Positions 1 to 8,987 of a stretch of 64,000 nucleotides of DNA are shown here, piece after piece. The notes under the pieces were generated by a model. The model searched no databases. It saw only the letters and a list, made by a program, of their open reading frames with translations, and was not told where the DNA came from. The first letter of the stretch is position 1, and each line of letters begins with the position of its first letter. The position numbers and the translations under genes are program-made. Source of the stretch: Brotonthovivens ammoniilytica (lineage in GTDB: Bacteria > Bacillota > Clostridia > Lachnospirales > Lachnospiraceae); contig NZ_JAOQJQ010000001.1 in NCBI RefSeq assembly GCF_025566885.1, positions 186,001 through 250,000 of the forward strand, written 5' to 3'.

Positions 1-2
1 AG

Positions 3-617
3 GTGCAGTTGTCAATGAAGCTGATTAATGTACCATATCTGGACCAGACCTGCGAAGCGCCAACCGGATGCGAGAGCGTTACCGCAGTGATGCTGCTTCG
101 GTATCTGGGGCGGCAGATATCTATTCAGGAGTTTGTGGATGAGTATCTGGAAAAGGAAGATTTCAAAGAAATAGACGGAGAAGTCTGGGGACCGGATCCT
201 TATGAGAAATTTGCCGGAAATCCTTATGATTCCGATTCTATGGGCTGCTATGCTCCGGTGATCTGTAAGGCTCTTGAAAAAATAATCGGTGATGAATATC
301 ATGTGATTGACGAGACCGGAAGCAGTATTGAGAAACTAATGGAAACTTATATCAACCATGATATGCCTGTGGTTTTCTGGGCTACCATCAATTTACGGGA
401 TATGATAACCGGGCCGGACTGGCGGCTTTTTGGTTCCGGGAAAAAATTTACCTGGAGATCTAATGAACACTGTATGCTGCTTGTGGGATACGACGAAGAG
501 CATTATATATTTAACGATCCCTGGGAAAATAACGGAGTAATACGCTATCCAAAAGAACTGGTAAAAGACCGCTATGAAAAGCAGTACAGCCAGGCAGTGG
601 GACTTATAAAAAAATAA
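3..617 (+). CDS. C39-like papain-fold cysteine peptidase family protein, possibly 5'-truncated
   Basis: The protein matches the peptidase C39-like family (C39_2), secreted or membrane-linked cysteine peptidases of unknown substrate. The likely catalytic Cys is residue 23 in APTGCESV, the His is residue 156 in NEHCMLLVGYD and the Asp is residue 172 in IFNDPW, in the right order for this fold. The first in-frame start (GTG at 3) touches the window edge, has no ribosome site in view and would give no signal peptide. Members usually carry an N-terminal signal or anchor, so the true start is probably upstream. It is followed by a long terminator. Family is fairly sure, the substrate is not. Confidence 0.7.
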   Translation: MQLSMKLINVPYLDQTCEAPTGCESVTAVMLLRYLGRQISIQEFVDEYLEKEDFKEIDGEVWGPDPYEKFAGNPYDSDSMGCYAPVICKALEKIIGDEYHVIDETGSSIEKLMETYINHDMPVVFWATINLRDMITGPDWRLFGSGKKFTWRSNEHCMLLVGYDEEHYIFNDPWENNGVIRYPKELVKDRYEKQYSQAVGLIKK

Positions 618-627
618 AACAGTGATT

Positions 628-651
628 CAAGTCTCGCTCTCGCGAGACTTG
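628..651. repeat. Inverted repeat hairpin with a 21-bp copy elsewhere
   Basis: A 10-bp perfect stem (CAAGTCTCGC / GCGAGACTTG) with loop TCTC lies just after the peptidase gene. Bases 624-644 recur in reverse orientation at 7640-7660, after hppA. It has no T-tract of its own, so it is more likely a repeat than a terminator. Confidence 0.6.
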
Positions 652-661
652 GTGTTGATAT

Positions 662-721
662 AAAAAAGAACGGATGACAGCTTAAGTCAGATCATAGCTG
701 ACAGGCAGTCCGTTCTTTTTT
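662..721. terminator. Long hairpin terminator, possibly bidirectional
   Basis: A 13-bp perfect outer stem (AAAAAAGAACGGA at 662-674, its complement at 709-721) encloses a second small stem (GTCAG/CTGAC). It has A-tract and T-tract on the two sides, so it could stop transcription either way. It lies between the peptidase gene and parE. Confidence 0.75.
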
Positions 722-818
722 ATATTAAGAAAACCGGATCAGTTTTTTGGGAAAACAGACCTTTCAAAGACCTTTTAATAAGATGAATGTGTCTGCCAAT
801 TCCGGGGAAAATTAGGAT

Positions 819-847
819 TTTACAAAAAGGTTTTTTTCTGGTAAACT
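819..847 (+). promoter_or_regulatory. Candidate promoter of parE-parC
   Basis: TTTACA at 819-824 and TAAACT at 842-847 are 17 bp apart, about 60 bp before the parE start. It is a moderate match to a sigma-A promoter. Confidence 0.45.
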
Positions 848-907
848 AGCAAAAGAGAAAAAACAGAGAACAAATGTTTGGATAAAATTTGATCAAAGGG
901 GAAACAA

Positions 908-2830
908 ATGGCAGTAAAGACAACATATGATGCCGGCAGTATTTCCGTGCTGGAAGGATTAGAAGCAGTGCGCAAGCGCCCGGGTATGTATATAGGAAGT
1001 GTGTCCAGAAAAGGTTTAAATCATTTGATTTATGAAATTGTAGATAATGCAGTGGACGAGCATCTTGCCGGGGCCTGTGACAGAATCCATGTAACACTTG
1101 AAAAAGACGGTTCCTGTACCGTGGAAGATAACGGCCGGGGAATTCCGGTAGGAATGCATGAGAAGGGGATGTCCGCAGCCCGTCTGGTATTTACCACACT
1201 TCATGCAGGAGGTAAATTTGATGATTCGGCTTATAAGACAAGCGGCGGACTGCATGGTGTGGGTTCTTCTGTTGTAAATGCATTATCTGTTTATATGGAT
1301 GTGCAGATCAGCAGGGACGGAGCCGTACATCACGACCGTTATGAAAGAGGCATTCCGGTGGTTGCATTAGAAGACGGGCTTTTGCCGGTGCTTTCTAAAA
1401 CCAGAAAGACCGGTACAAAAATTAATTTTCTTCCGGATCCGGAAATCTTTGAGCGGACAGATTTTAAAGGGGAGGAAGTAAAAAGCAGACTTCATGAGAC
1501 AGCATATTTGAATCCTGATCTGACTATTATTTATGATGATCTGCGCCGGGAGACGCCGGAGCATGTGGAATATCATGAAGAAGAGGGGATTATCGGTTTT
1601 GTAAAGGATTTGAATAAAAAGTCTGAGGTGATACATGAGGTGGTTTATCTGAAGGGAGAGGCTGATGGGATTGCTGTGGAGGCTGCTTTTCAGTATACCA
1701 ATGAGTTTCACGAAAATATTCTGGGGTTTTGTAATAATATTTACAATGCAGAGGGCGGAACTCACATTACAGGTTTTAAAACAACGGTTACAACAGTGAT
1801 AAATCAGTATGCCAGAGAGCTTGGAATTTTAAAGGAAAAGGATTCTAACTTTACCGGGGCCGATGTGCGAAACGGGATGACGGCGGTTGTATCTGTAAAG
1901 CATCCGGCACCCAGGTTTGAAGGCCAGACGAAGACAAAGCTTGATAATCAGGATGCGGCCCGGGTAACCGGAAAGGTAACAAATGAAGAAATTCAGCTGT
2001 ATTTTGATAAAAATCTGGAAGTTTTAAAATCGGTAATTGCCTGTGCGGAAAAAGCGGCAAAAATTCGGAAAACAGAGGAAAAGGCAAAAACAAATCTGCT
2101 GGTAAAACAGAAGTTCTCCTTTGATTCCAACGGCAAGCTGGCCAACTGTGAGAGCAGAGATGCGTCTGTCTGCGAAATATTTATTGTGGAGGGAGATTCT
2201 GCCGGAGGCTCAGCCAAGACAGCCAGAGACCGCAGCTTTCAGGCGATTCTTCCTATTCGGGGTAAGATTTTAAATGTAGAGAAAGCAAGTATTGACAAGG
2301 TGCTGGCCAATGCTGAGATAAAAACTATGATCAATGCTTTTGGATGCGGGTTTTCAGAAGGATATGGAAATGACTTTGATATTACGAAGCTCCGCTATGA
2401 TAAGATTGTAATTATGGCCGATGCGGATGTGGATGGTGCTCATATTTCTACCTTACTTTTGACCTTGTTTTACCGTTTTATGCCGGAGCTTATTTTTGAA
2501 GGCCATGTATATGTGGCAATGCCGCCTCTGTATAAGGTGCTTCCCGCCAGAGGTGAGGAGGAATATCTGTATGATGATGCGGCTTTGGAGCGTTACCGGA
2601 AAAGCCATAAAGGTTCTTTTACACTGCAGCGCTACAAAGGATTAGGAGAGATGTCAGCTCAGCAGCTGTGGGAGACAACTTTAGATCCGGCTGCCAGGAT
2701 GCTGAAACGAATAGAAATTGAAGATGCCCGTATGGCCTCAGATGTGACAGAAATGCTTATGGGAACCGATGTTCCTCCCAGAAAAGCGTTTATTTATGAA
2801 CATGCCGGGGATGCAGAGCTTGATATTTAA
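908..2830 (+). CDS. parE: Type II DNA topoisomerase ATPase subunit (ParE/GyrB family)
   Basis: This is the ATP-binding, DNA-gating B subunit of topoisomerase IV or gyrase, 640 residues as usual. It has the GHKL ATPase motif (DNGRGIP) and the phosphate loop GGLHGVGSSVVNALS, the Toprim motifs EGDSAGGSA and DADVDGAHI, and the C-terminal RYKGLGEM signature. The ATG follows a purine-rich site (AAAGGGGAAACA). The A subunit gene follows after 18 bp, so the two form an operon. ParE is preferred to GyrB because the partner lacks a GyrA box and there is no dnaA/recF context. Many Clostridia have this second pair beside gyrBA. Biochemical type cannot be settled from sequence. Confidence 0.85.
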   Translation: MAVKTTYDAGSISVLEGLEAVRKRPGMYIGSVSRKGLNHLIYEIVDNAVDEHLAGACDRIHVTLEKDGSCTVEDNGRGIPVGMHEKGMSAARLVFTTLHAGGKFDDSAYKTSGGLHGVGSSVVNALSVYMDVQISRDGAVHHDRYERGIPVVALEDGLLPVLSKTRKTGTKINFLPDPEIFERTDFKGEEVKSRLHETAYLNPDLTIIYDDLRRETPEHVEYHEEEGIIGFVKDLNKKSEVIHEVVYLKGEADGIAVEAAFQYTNEFHENILGFCNNIYNAEGGTHITGFKTTVTTVINQYARELGILKEKDSNFTGADVRNGMTAVVSVKHPAPRFEGQTKTKLDNQDAARVTGKVTNEEIQLYFDKNLEVLKSVIACAEKAAKIRKTEEKAKTNLLVKQKFSFDSNGKLANCESRDASVCEIFIVEGDSAGGSAKTARDRSFQAILPIRGKILNVEKASIDKVLANAEIKTMINAFGCGFSEGYGNDFDITKLRYDKIVIMADADVDGAHISTLLLTLFYRFMPELIFEGHVYVAMPPLYKVLPARGEEEYLYDDAALERYRKSHKGSFTLQRYKGLGEMSAQQLWETTLDPAARMLKRIEIEDARMASDVTEMLMGTDVPPRKAFIYEHAGDAELDI

Positions 2831-2848
2831 TAGACAGGAGATTGGAAA

Positions 2849-5086
2849 ATGGAAACGCAGGAGCAGATTATCCGAACGGATTATGCGGAATTAATGCAGA
2901 AATCTTATATTGACTATGCCATGAGTGTAATTGTGGCCCGGGCGCTTCCGGATGTACGGGACGGATTAAAGCCGGTACAGCGCCGGACGCTGTACGATAT
3001 GCATGAGCTGGGAATCCGGTATGACCGGCCGTATCGAAAATGCGCCAGAATCGTTGGCGATACTATGGGTAAATATCATCCTCACGGCGACAGCTCTATT
3101 TACGGGGCGCTGGTGGTGCTGGCCCAGGAGTTTAAAAACGGGATGGCGCTGGTGGACGGCCACGGTAATTTTGGTTCCATCGAAGGGGACGGAGCGGCGG
3201 CTATGCGTTATACAGAGGCGCGGCTGCAGAAAATTACGCAGGAAGCGTATCTGTCAGATTTAGATAAAGATGTGGTGGACTTTATTCCCAACTTTGACGC
3301 CACAGAGCAGGAGCCGGCAGTACTTCCGGTGAAGGTGCCCAATATTCTGATTAACGGAGCCGAAGGGATTGCCGTTGGTATGGCCACCAGTATTCCCCCT
3401 CACAATTTTGGTGAAGTAATTGACGGTGTCATTGCTTATATGAAAAATCCGGATATTACTACAGAAGAGATGCTTAAGATCATACAAGGACCGGACTTTC
3501 CCACAGGTGGAATTGTAGTAAATAAGGATGATCTTGCTGCGATTTACCAGTGCGGAAACGGAAAAATAAAAATCCGTGGGAAAGTAGAAATCGAGAAGAT
3601 GAAAGGCGGAAAGGAACGTCTTGTAATTACTGAGATTCCGTATCCAATGGTGGGGGCTAATATCGGCAAATTCCTAAATGATGTCTATGGTCTTGTGGAA
3701 AGCAAAAAGACAACAGATATTGTGGATATTTCCAACCAGTCCTCTAAAGATGGAATCCGCATTGTGATTGAGCTGAAAAAAGGTGCGGATGCTCAGAATC
3801 TGTGCAATATGCTTTACAAAAAAACACGTCTGGAAGATACCTTTGGGGTGAATATGCTGGCCGTTGCCAAAGGAAGACCGGAGACTATGGGACTGGTGGA
3901 AATCATCCGCCACAATGTGAACTTTCAGTATGAGCTTGCCACAAGGAAATACAAAACACTGCTGGCAAAGGCGCTGGATAAAAAAGAAATCCAGGAAGGT
4001 CTGATAAAAGCCTGCGATGTGATTGATTTGATCATTGAAATTCTCCGGGGCAGCAAAAATATTAAACAGGCCAAAAACTGTCTGATTACCGGGGATACAG
4101 CCGGAATCAAATTTAAAACAAAGCTTTCAGAAAAAATGGCTTCCCAGCTTCGTTTTACAGAGCGTCAGGCTGCTGCTATTTTAGAAATGCGTTTGTATAA
4201 ACTGATTGGCCTGGAAATAGAGGCTTTAATGAAAGAGCATGAAGAAACGCTGAAAAATATTGCGTTTTATGAGGATGTTCTGGGCAGCAGAGCCTCCATG
4301 GCAAGAGTAATTATCAAGGAATTAAAGGCTTTTAAGAAAGAGTATGCCATGCCTCGAAAGACTGTTATTGAAAATGCCAAAGAGGCAGTATACGAAGAAA
4401 AGAAAGTGGAAGAGATGCCGGTAGTATTTCTTATGGACCGGTTTGGATATGCAAAAACCATTGATGTGTCTGTTTATGAGCGGAACAAAGAGGCTGCGGA
4501 CAGTGAGAATAAAACAGTGCTTACCTGCTTAAATACAGACAAAATTTGTATTTTTACCAACACAGGACAGATGCATCTGCTGAAAGTTTTAGATCTTCCC
4601 TTTGGAAAGTTCCGGGATAAGGGGATTCCCATAGACAATCTCAGCAATTATTCCAGCAGTGAAGAAGAGATTGTATTTATCAGCAGTCTTTTAGCCCTTA
4701 AGGATAAAAAGCTGTTGTTTGTAACGAAAGCTTCTATGCTAAAACAGGTGGACGGCTGCGAATTTGACGTGTCAAAACGGACCACGGCGGCTACAAAATT
4801 GAATCCGGAGGATACCTTGCTTGGAATTACACCTGTATCCGAACAGGATACTCTTGTGATGCAGTCTGAGAAAAATATGTTTTTAAGAATTGCAGTTCCA
4901 GAAATACCACAGAAGAAGAAAGCGGCAGTGGGAGTCCGTGGAATGAAGTTATCTCAGGGAGACGGGCTGGCGGCATTTTATGTTCTGGGTGAGGATGATA
5001 TAAAAACTGTCACTGTCAAAGAAAAAGAAATATATTTAAACCGGCTGCACGTGGCGGGGAGAGACACCAAAGGGGTAAGGAAGTAG
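2849..5086 (+). CDS. parC: Type II DNA topoisomerase cleavage subunit (ParC/GyrA family)
   Basis: This is the DNA breakage-reunion subunit that pairs with the upstream ATPase subunit, 745 residues. The winged-helix region holds the catalytic tyrosine, Tyr121 in AAAMRYTEARL, and the loop DGHGNFGSIEGD. The quinolone-determining region reads YHPHGDSSIYGALV with Asp rather than Glu at the usual second position. The C-terminal blades are short and degenerate: QKKKAAVGVRGMKL stands where a gyrase box (QRRGGKG) would be. That absence argues for decatenase-type topoisomerase IV rather than supercoiling gyrase. Start is ATG with AGGAG 7-8 bp upstream (ACAGGAGATTGGAAA). Confidence 0.85.
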   Translation: METQEQIIRTDYAELMQKSYIDYAMSVIVARALPDVRDGLKPVQRRTLYDMHELGIRYDRPYRKCARIVGDTMGKYHPHGDSSIYGALVVLAQEFKNGMALVDGHGNFGSIEGDGAAAMRYTEARLQKITQEAYLSDLDKDVVDFIPNFDATEQEPAVLPVKVPNILINGAEGIAVGMATSIPPHNFGEVIDGVIAYMKNPDITTEEMLKIIQGPDFPTGGIVVNKDDLAAIYQCGNGKIKIRGKVEIEKMKGGKERLVITEIPYPMVGANIGKFLNDVYGLVESKKTTDIVDISNQSSKDGIRIVIELKKGADAQNLCNMLYKKTRLEDTFGVNMLAVAKGRPETMGLVEIIRHNVNFQYELATRKYKTLLAKALDKKEIQEGLIKACDVIDLIIEILRGSKNIKQAKNCLITGDTAGIKFKTKLSEKMASQLRFTERQAAAILEMRLYKLIGLEIEALMKEHEETLKNIAFYEDVLGSRASMARVIIKELKAFKKEYAMPRKTVIENAKEAVYEEKKVEEMPVVFLMDRFGYAKTIDVSVYERNKEAADSENKTVLTCLNTDKICIFTNTGQMHLLKVLDLPFGKFRDKGIPIDNLSNYSSSEEEIVFISSLLALKDKKLLFVTKASMLKQVDGCEFDVSKRTTAATKLNPEDTLLGITPVSEQDTLVMQSEKNMFLRIAVPEIPQKKKAAVGVRGMKLSQGDGLAAFYVLGEDDIKTVTVKEKEIYLNRLHVAGRDTKGVRK

Positions 5087-5401
5087 GCATTAGCCGGCCG
5101 AGCTCAAAAACGAAGCGTTTTTTCGCTCACGGCTTGCGCCGTATAGCTAAAATACCCCACAGTCCACCCGCGCTATTCCCAAAGGCACCTGCGGTGCAAT
5201 CCTGCTGCTTCGCAGCAGACTTTGCTCATAAAACAGCGCTGTATCCGTCATCTGATGGTCATACAGCTCCTTGTGCAAGCACAAAGCTGCATGTCTTCAG
5301 ATGACGTGTGAACTGGAGTTTTTTCTGGAAAATAAATTTTTCCCTCAAAGACTCTGTGTGATATTTTATCTGCATGGCTTTAGTTAAGAAAATATCAATG
5401 A
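5087..5401. other. Intergenic region rich in small hairpins, no gene seen
   Basis: No coding sequence is supported here. A short hairpin with a T-run (AAAACG-AAG-CGTTTT, about 5107-5123) may end parC transcription. Further stems include CTGCTGC/GCAGCAG near 5200-5218 and the large nested stem listed separately. The DNA looks like dispersed intergenic repeat material. Confidence 0.5.
5247..5305. repeat. Nested inverted repeat (cruciform-like)
   Basis: The outer stem GTCATCTGA/TCAGATGAC is perfect over 9 bp at the two ends. Inside it a second stem pairs CAGCT-CTTGTGC with GCACAA-AGCTG around a short AA loop. No T-tract follows. It could be a structured RNA or a repeat unit. Confidence 0.5.
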
Positions 5402-5431
5402 TTGACATAATGTGGGGTTTTATGATATTAT
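5402..5431 (+). promoter_or_regulatory. Promoter of hppA
   Basis: A perfect TTGACA (5402-5407) and TATTAT (5426-5431) with an 18-bp spacer lie about 120 bp before hppA. The predicted start falls just before the 14-bp stem at 5444-5475. Confidence 0.65.
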
Positions 5432-5443
5432 ACCACACAGACA

Positions 5444-5475
5444 TAAATGAAACCGACATGCGTCGGTTTCATTTA
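5444..5475 (+). promoter_or_regulatory. Perfect 14-bp hairpin at the start of the hppA leader
   Basis: TAAATGAAACCGAC pairs perfectly with its complement across loop ATGC. It begins about where transcription should start. No T-run follows, so it is not a terminator. It could be a repressor operator or a 5' stability hairpin. Confidence 0.6.
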
Positions 5476-5552
5476 CGTTTGAAAGTGTGGCAGTAAATGT
5501 TTTGTGAGACATAATATTTGCTGCATAGTCGTAAGAAGGGAGAAATAAGAAA

Positions 5553-7538
5553 ATGATTTGGTTAATTCCAATTGTCGGCATCATTGCTTTACTTGTTGCC
5601 GCAGGATTAGCTGCAAATGTTAAAAAACAGTCTGAAGGTACAGACAAAATGAAAGAAATTGCAGCAGCGATCCATGAAGGTGCTCAGGCGTTTTTAATGG
5701 CCGAGTATAAGATTTTGATTATCTTTATTGTTGTAGTATTTGTTGTAGTAGGATTTGGTATCGGATGGGATACAGCAATCTGCTTTATCATCGGTGCTGT
5801 TTTCTCTACCGTTGCAGGTTATTGCGGTATGAACGTTGCTACAAGAGCAAACGTAAGAACTGCAAATGCCGCAAGAGAAAAAGGTATGACTGCAGCTCTT
5901 CCAATCGCTTTTAGAGGCGGTGCGGTTATGGGTCTGTGCGTTGTAGGTCTGGGTCTGTTTGGAGCAAGTATCATTTATTTAATAACCAAAAATGATTCTA
6001 TTTTATTCGGATTCAGTCTTGGAGCTTCTTCCATTGCTTTGTTTGCACGTGTTGGCGGCGGTATTTATACAAAGGCTGCTGATGTTGGTGCTGACCTGGT
6101 AGGTAAGGTAGAAGCAGGTATTCCGGAAGATGATCCCCGTAACCCTGCAGTTATTGCTGATAATGTAGGTGATAACGTAGGTGACGTTGCCGGTATGGGT
6201 GCCGATCTGTTCGAATCCTATGTTGGCTCTATTGTATCTGCAATTACACTGGGACTGCTTGCATATAAGACAGCTCCAAATCCAATGGCAGGTGCACTGT
6301 ATCCGCTGCTTCTCTCAGCAGTAGGTATTATTGCTTCTATTATCGGTGTGTTCTTTGTTCGTGGTAAAGAGGGGTCTGATCCTCATAAATCACTGAAGCT
6401 TGGCAGCAATATTGCAAATATTATTACCGTTGTTATGGCAGTTGTTTTAAGTAAACCAATTCTTGGTTCTTTCATGCCATGTGGAGCTATTATCGCCGGT
6501 CTGATCGTTGGTATCCTGATCGGTTCTATTACAGAGCATTATACATCTGACAAATTTGGTCCTGTACATAAAATTGCAGAACAGTCTGAGACAGGTCCTG
6601 CAACCAATATTATCAGCGGTCTTGCAGTAGGTATGCATTCAGCTACTTTCCCGATTATTCTGATTGCGGTAGGTATTTTTGCATCTTATAAATTTGCAGG
6701 AATTTATGGTATCGCTCTTGCAGCAGTAGGTATGCTTGCAACAACAGGAAGTACTGTAGCAGTAGATGCTTATGGTCCAATCGCTGATAATGCAGGTGGT
6801 ATCGCTGAGATGTCCGGATTAGATGACAGCGTTCGTGAAATTACAGATTCACTGGATTCTGTAGGTAATACAACAGCGGCTATCGGAAAAGGATTTGCTA
6901 TTGGTTCCGCAGCTCTGACAGCTCTTTCTTTGTTTGTATCTTATTCAGAGGCGGTAGAATTAAAAGCAATCAGTCTTTTAGAGCCAACCGTTATTATCGG
7001 TTTGTTTATCGGAGCAATGCTTCCGTTCCTGTTCTCTGCAATCACAATGGAAGCGGTATCCAAAGCTGCTTACAAGATGATTGAAGAGGTGCGCAGACAG
7101 TTTAAAGCAGACAAAGGTATTCTGGAAGGTACAAGCAAACCGGATTACAAATCCTGCGTAGGAATTTCTACACAGGCAGCATTAAGGGAGATGCTTCTTC
7201 CTGGTATTATTGCAATTGTTGTTCCGATTATTGTAGGTGTTGTTTTAGGTGCAGCAGCATTAGGCGGACTGTTAGCAGGAGCTCTTGTAACAGGTGTTAT
7301 GATGGCGATCTTTATGGCAAACGCAGGTGGTGCATGGGATAACGCAAAGAAATACATTGAAGGCGGACATCATGGCGGAAAAGGAAGCGAACCTCATAAA
7401 GCAGCAGTTGTAGGTGATACAGTAGGTGATCCATTTAAAGATACCTCAGGCCCATCTATCAACATTTTAATCAAACTGATGACAATCGTTGCTTTAGTAT
7501 TCGCTCCATTGTTCCTTCAGATTGGCGGACTTCTTTAA
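5553..7538 (+). CDS. hppA: Membrane-bound K+-dependent ion-pumping pyrophosphatase
   Basis: This enzyme hydrolyses pyrophosphate and pumps H+ or Na+ across the membrane. It has 661 residues and about 16 hydrophobic spans, as expected for the family. Substrate-site motifs are clear: DVGADLVGKVEAGIPEDDPR and DNVGDNVGDVAGMGADLFE, plus the late GDTVGDPFKDTSGPS. The stretch GNTTAAIGKG has Ala where K+-independent enzymes have Lys, so this is the K+-dependent class. Whether it pumps Na+ or H+ cannot be decided by eye. Start ATG follows AAGGGAGAAATAAGAAA. It is monocistronic, between its own promoter and a terminator at 7587. Confidence 0.95.
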   Translation: MIWLIPIVGIIALLVAAGLAANVKKQSEGTDKMKEIAAAIHEGAQAFLMAEYKILIIFIVVVFVVVGFGIGWDTAICFIIGAVFSTVAGYCGMNVATRANVRTANAAREKGMTAALPIAFRGGAVMGLCVVGLGLFGASIIYLITKNDSILFGFSLGASSIALFARVGGGIYTKAADVGADLVGKVEAGIPEDDPRNPAVIADNVGDNVGDVAGMGADLFESYVGSIVSAITLGLLAYKTAPNPMAGALYPLLLSAVGIIASIIGVFFVRGKEGSDPHKSLKLGSNIANIITVVMAVVLSKPILGSFMPCGAIIAGLIVGILIGSITEHYTSDKFGPVHKIAEQSETGPATNIISGLAVGMHSATFPIILIAVGIFASYKFAGIYGIALAAVGMLATTGSTVAVDAYGPIADNAGGIAEMSGLDDSVREITDSLDSVGNTTAAIGKGFAIGSAALTALSLFVSYSEAVELKAISLLEPTVIIGLFIGAMLPFLFSAITMEAVSKAAYKMIEEVRRQFKADKGILEGTSKPDYKSCVGISTQAALREMLLPGIIAIVVPIIVGVVLGAAALGGLLAGALVTGVMMAIFMANAGGAWDNAKKYIEGGHHGGKGSEPHKAAVVGDTVGDPFKDTSGPSINILIKLMTIVALVFAPLFLQIGGLL

Positions 7539-7586
7539 AGTTTATGAAACGGGCGTGTTTGCTGACGCAGACATTACCAAAAGGGG

Positions 7587-7613
7587 AAAAGGCGGTATGT
7601 ATATCGCCTTTTT
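7587..7613 (+). terminator. Terminator of hppA
   Basis: The stem AAAAGGCG/CGCCTTTT, extended inside by TAT/ATA, is followed by a T-run. It is about 50 bp after the hppA stop. Confidence 0.75.
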
Positions 7614-7639
7614 CTTTTATGCAATAGGAGCGTGCGTTC

Positions 7640-7660
7640 CGCGAGAGCGAGACTTGAATC
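7640..7660. repeat. Second copy of the 21-bp intergenic repeat
   Basis: These 21 bp are the exact reverse complement of 624-644. Here only half of the hairpin is kept, so the copy does not fold as the first one does. Confidence 0.6.
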
Positions 7661-7689
7661 TTTGATTTATAAAGAAAATGAGGCAGTAT

Positions 7690-8973
7690 ATGAATTATCA
7701 GGAATCAATGGAATTTTTAGAAGAGATAAAAAAATACGGAAGCATTCTGGGACTTATGAGTATTCAGAATCTTATGAGTGAACTGGGAAATGTGCAGGAA
7801 CAGCTTCCGGTGATTCATGTGGCGGGTACTAACGGAAAAGGTTCTGTTTGTGCCATGCTGTCTTCTGTTTACCAGCAGGCAGGATATCAGGTTGGACGTT
7901 TCTGCACGCCGGATGTTTTTTCTTATGAGGAAGAGTTTTTATATAACAATACTCCCATCAGCAGAGAGCGTCTGGCAGAAATTTTTACAACAGTCAGAAA
8001 TGCCTGCCGGCGTCTCATAGGAAAAGGCTGTCCTCATCCTACCAGGTTTGAGGTGGAGACCGCTGCGGCCTGGCTCTGGATGTGGGAGGAGAAAATAGAT
8101 CTTGCCATTATTGAGACCGGACTGGGAGGGGAGACGGATGCTACTAATCTGATAACAAAGCCTTTCGTCAGCGTGTTTTCATCTATAGGAATGGACCACA
8201 TGCAGTTTCTTGGAAATACATTAGAGAAAATTGCATCTGTGAAAGCAGGAATTATCAAACAGGGCTGTCCTACAGTTAGTTCCTGGCAGCAGGAGGAGGC
8301 AGCCGATGTGATCAGATGCAGGGCCCGGCAGAAGAACAGCCAATGCATTTTTGCAGAAGAAAAATGGATCCGGGGGCTGAAATTTAAAAATGGAATGGCC
8401 TCTTTTTCTTATAAAGAACATGAAGATATAAAACTGCCTCTGGCCGGAGGCTTTCAGGTTCAGAATGCGGCCTGCGTGCTGGAAACTTTGGACTTGCTGA
8501 AAGAATATTTTCCGGTGAATGAGGCGCAGATTGTAAAAGGGCTAAAAGACTGTCTCTGGCCGGGAAGACTAGAAAAGATTGGAAGCAGACCAGATGTTTA
8601 TATTGACGGCGCTCATAATACAGATGCCGCAGAAAAACTAAAAGAAACACTGGAAACCTGCTTTACAGAGAAGAGAATAGTCTATATTATGGGAGTATTA
8701 AAAGATAAGGAATATAAAGCGATTTCAGACATTATGTTTGGGCCCCATGATAAAGTTTTTCTTATAAAGCCGGAAAACCAAAGAGGGCTTGCTGCCTTTC
8801 GTCTGGAAAAAATATTATTGGAAATGCAGGTGGAGGCGGTAGTGAAAGAGCATGTAAAGGATGCCCTGGAGGCTGCCCTTCAAACGGTGGACAGCGGGGA
8901 TATGATTCTTGCTTTTGGTTCCCTGTCTTATTTAAAAGAGGTGAAAGATGCTTATGGTCTGACAGGGCAGTAA
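7690..8973 (+). CDS. folC: Folylpolyglutamate synthase / dihydrofolate synthase
   Basis: FolC joins glutamate to dihydropteroate and adds further glutamates to folates. The Mur-ligase type P-loop HVAGTNGKGSVCAM is near residue 45, followed by the folate-specific ETGLGGETDATN. The ligase C-terminal domain contains YIDGAHNTDAA. Length is 427 residues, typical. An earlier in-frame ATG exists at 7678, but GAGG lies 7 bp before the ATG at 7690, so that start is preferred. It heads an operon with an HD-domain gene, folP and folBK. Confidence 0.9.
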   Translation: MNYQESMEFLEEIKKYGSILGLMSIQNLMSELGNVQEQLPVIHVAGTNGKGSVCAMLSSVYQQAGYQVGRFCTPDVFSYEEEFLYNNTPISRERLAEIFTTVRNACRRLIGKGCPHPTRFEVETAAAWLWMWEEKIDLAIIETGLGGETDATNLITKPFVSVFSSIGMDHMQFLGNTLEKIASVKAGIIKQGCPTVSSWQQEEAADVIRCRARQKNSQCIFAEEKWIRGLKFKNGMASFSYKEHEDIKLPLAGGFQVQNAACVLETLDLLKEYFPVNEAQIVKGLKDCLWPGRLEKIGSRPDVYIDGAHNTDAAEKLKETLETCFTEKRIVYIMGVLKDKEYKAISDIMFGPHDKVFLIKPENQRGLAAFRLEKILLEMQVEAVVKEHVKDALEAALQTVDSGDMILAFGSLSYLKEVKDAYGLTGQ

Positions 8974-8987
8974 GCGGCGAGGATATT

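Noticed and set aside
3003..3263. 86-codon plus-strand frame inside parC
   Set aside because: Frame-shifted shadow of a strongly conserved topoisomerase region.
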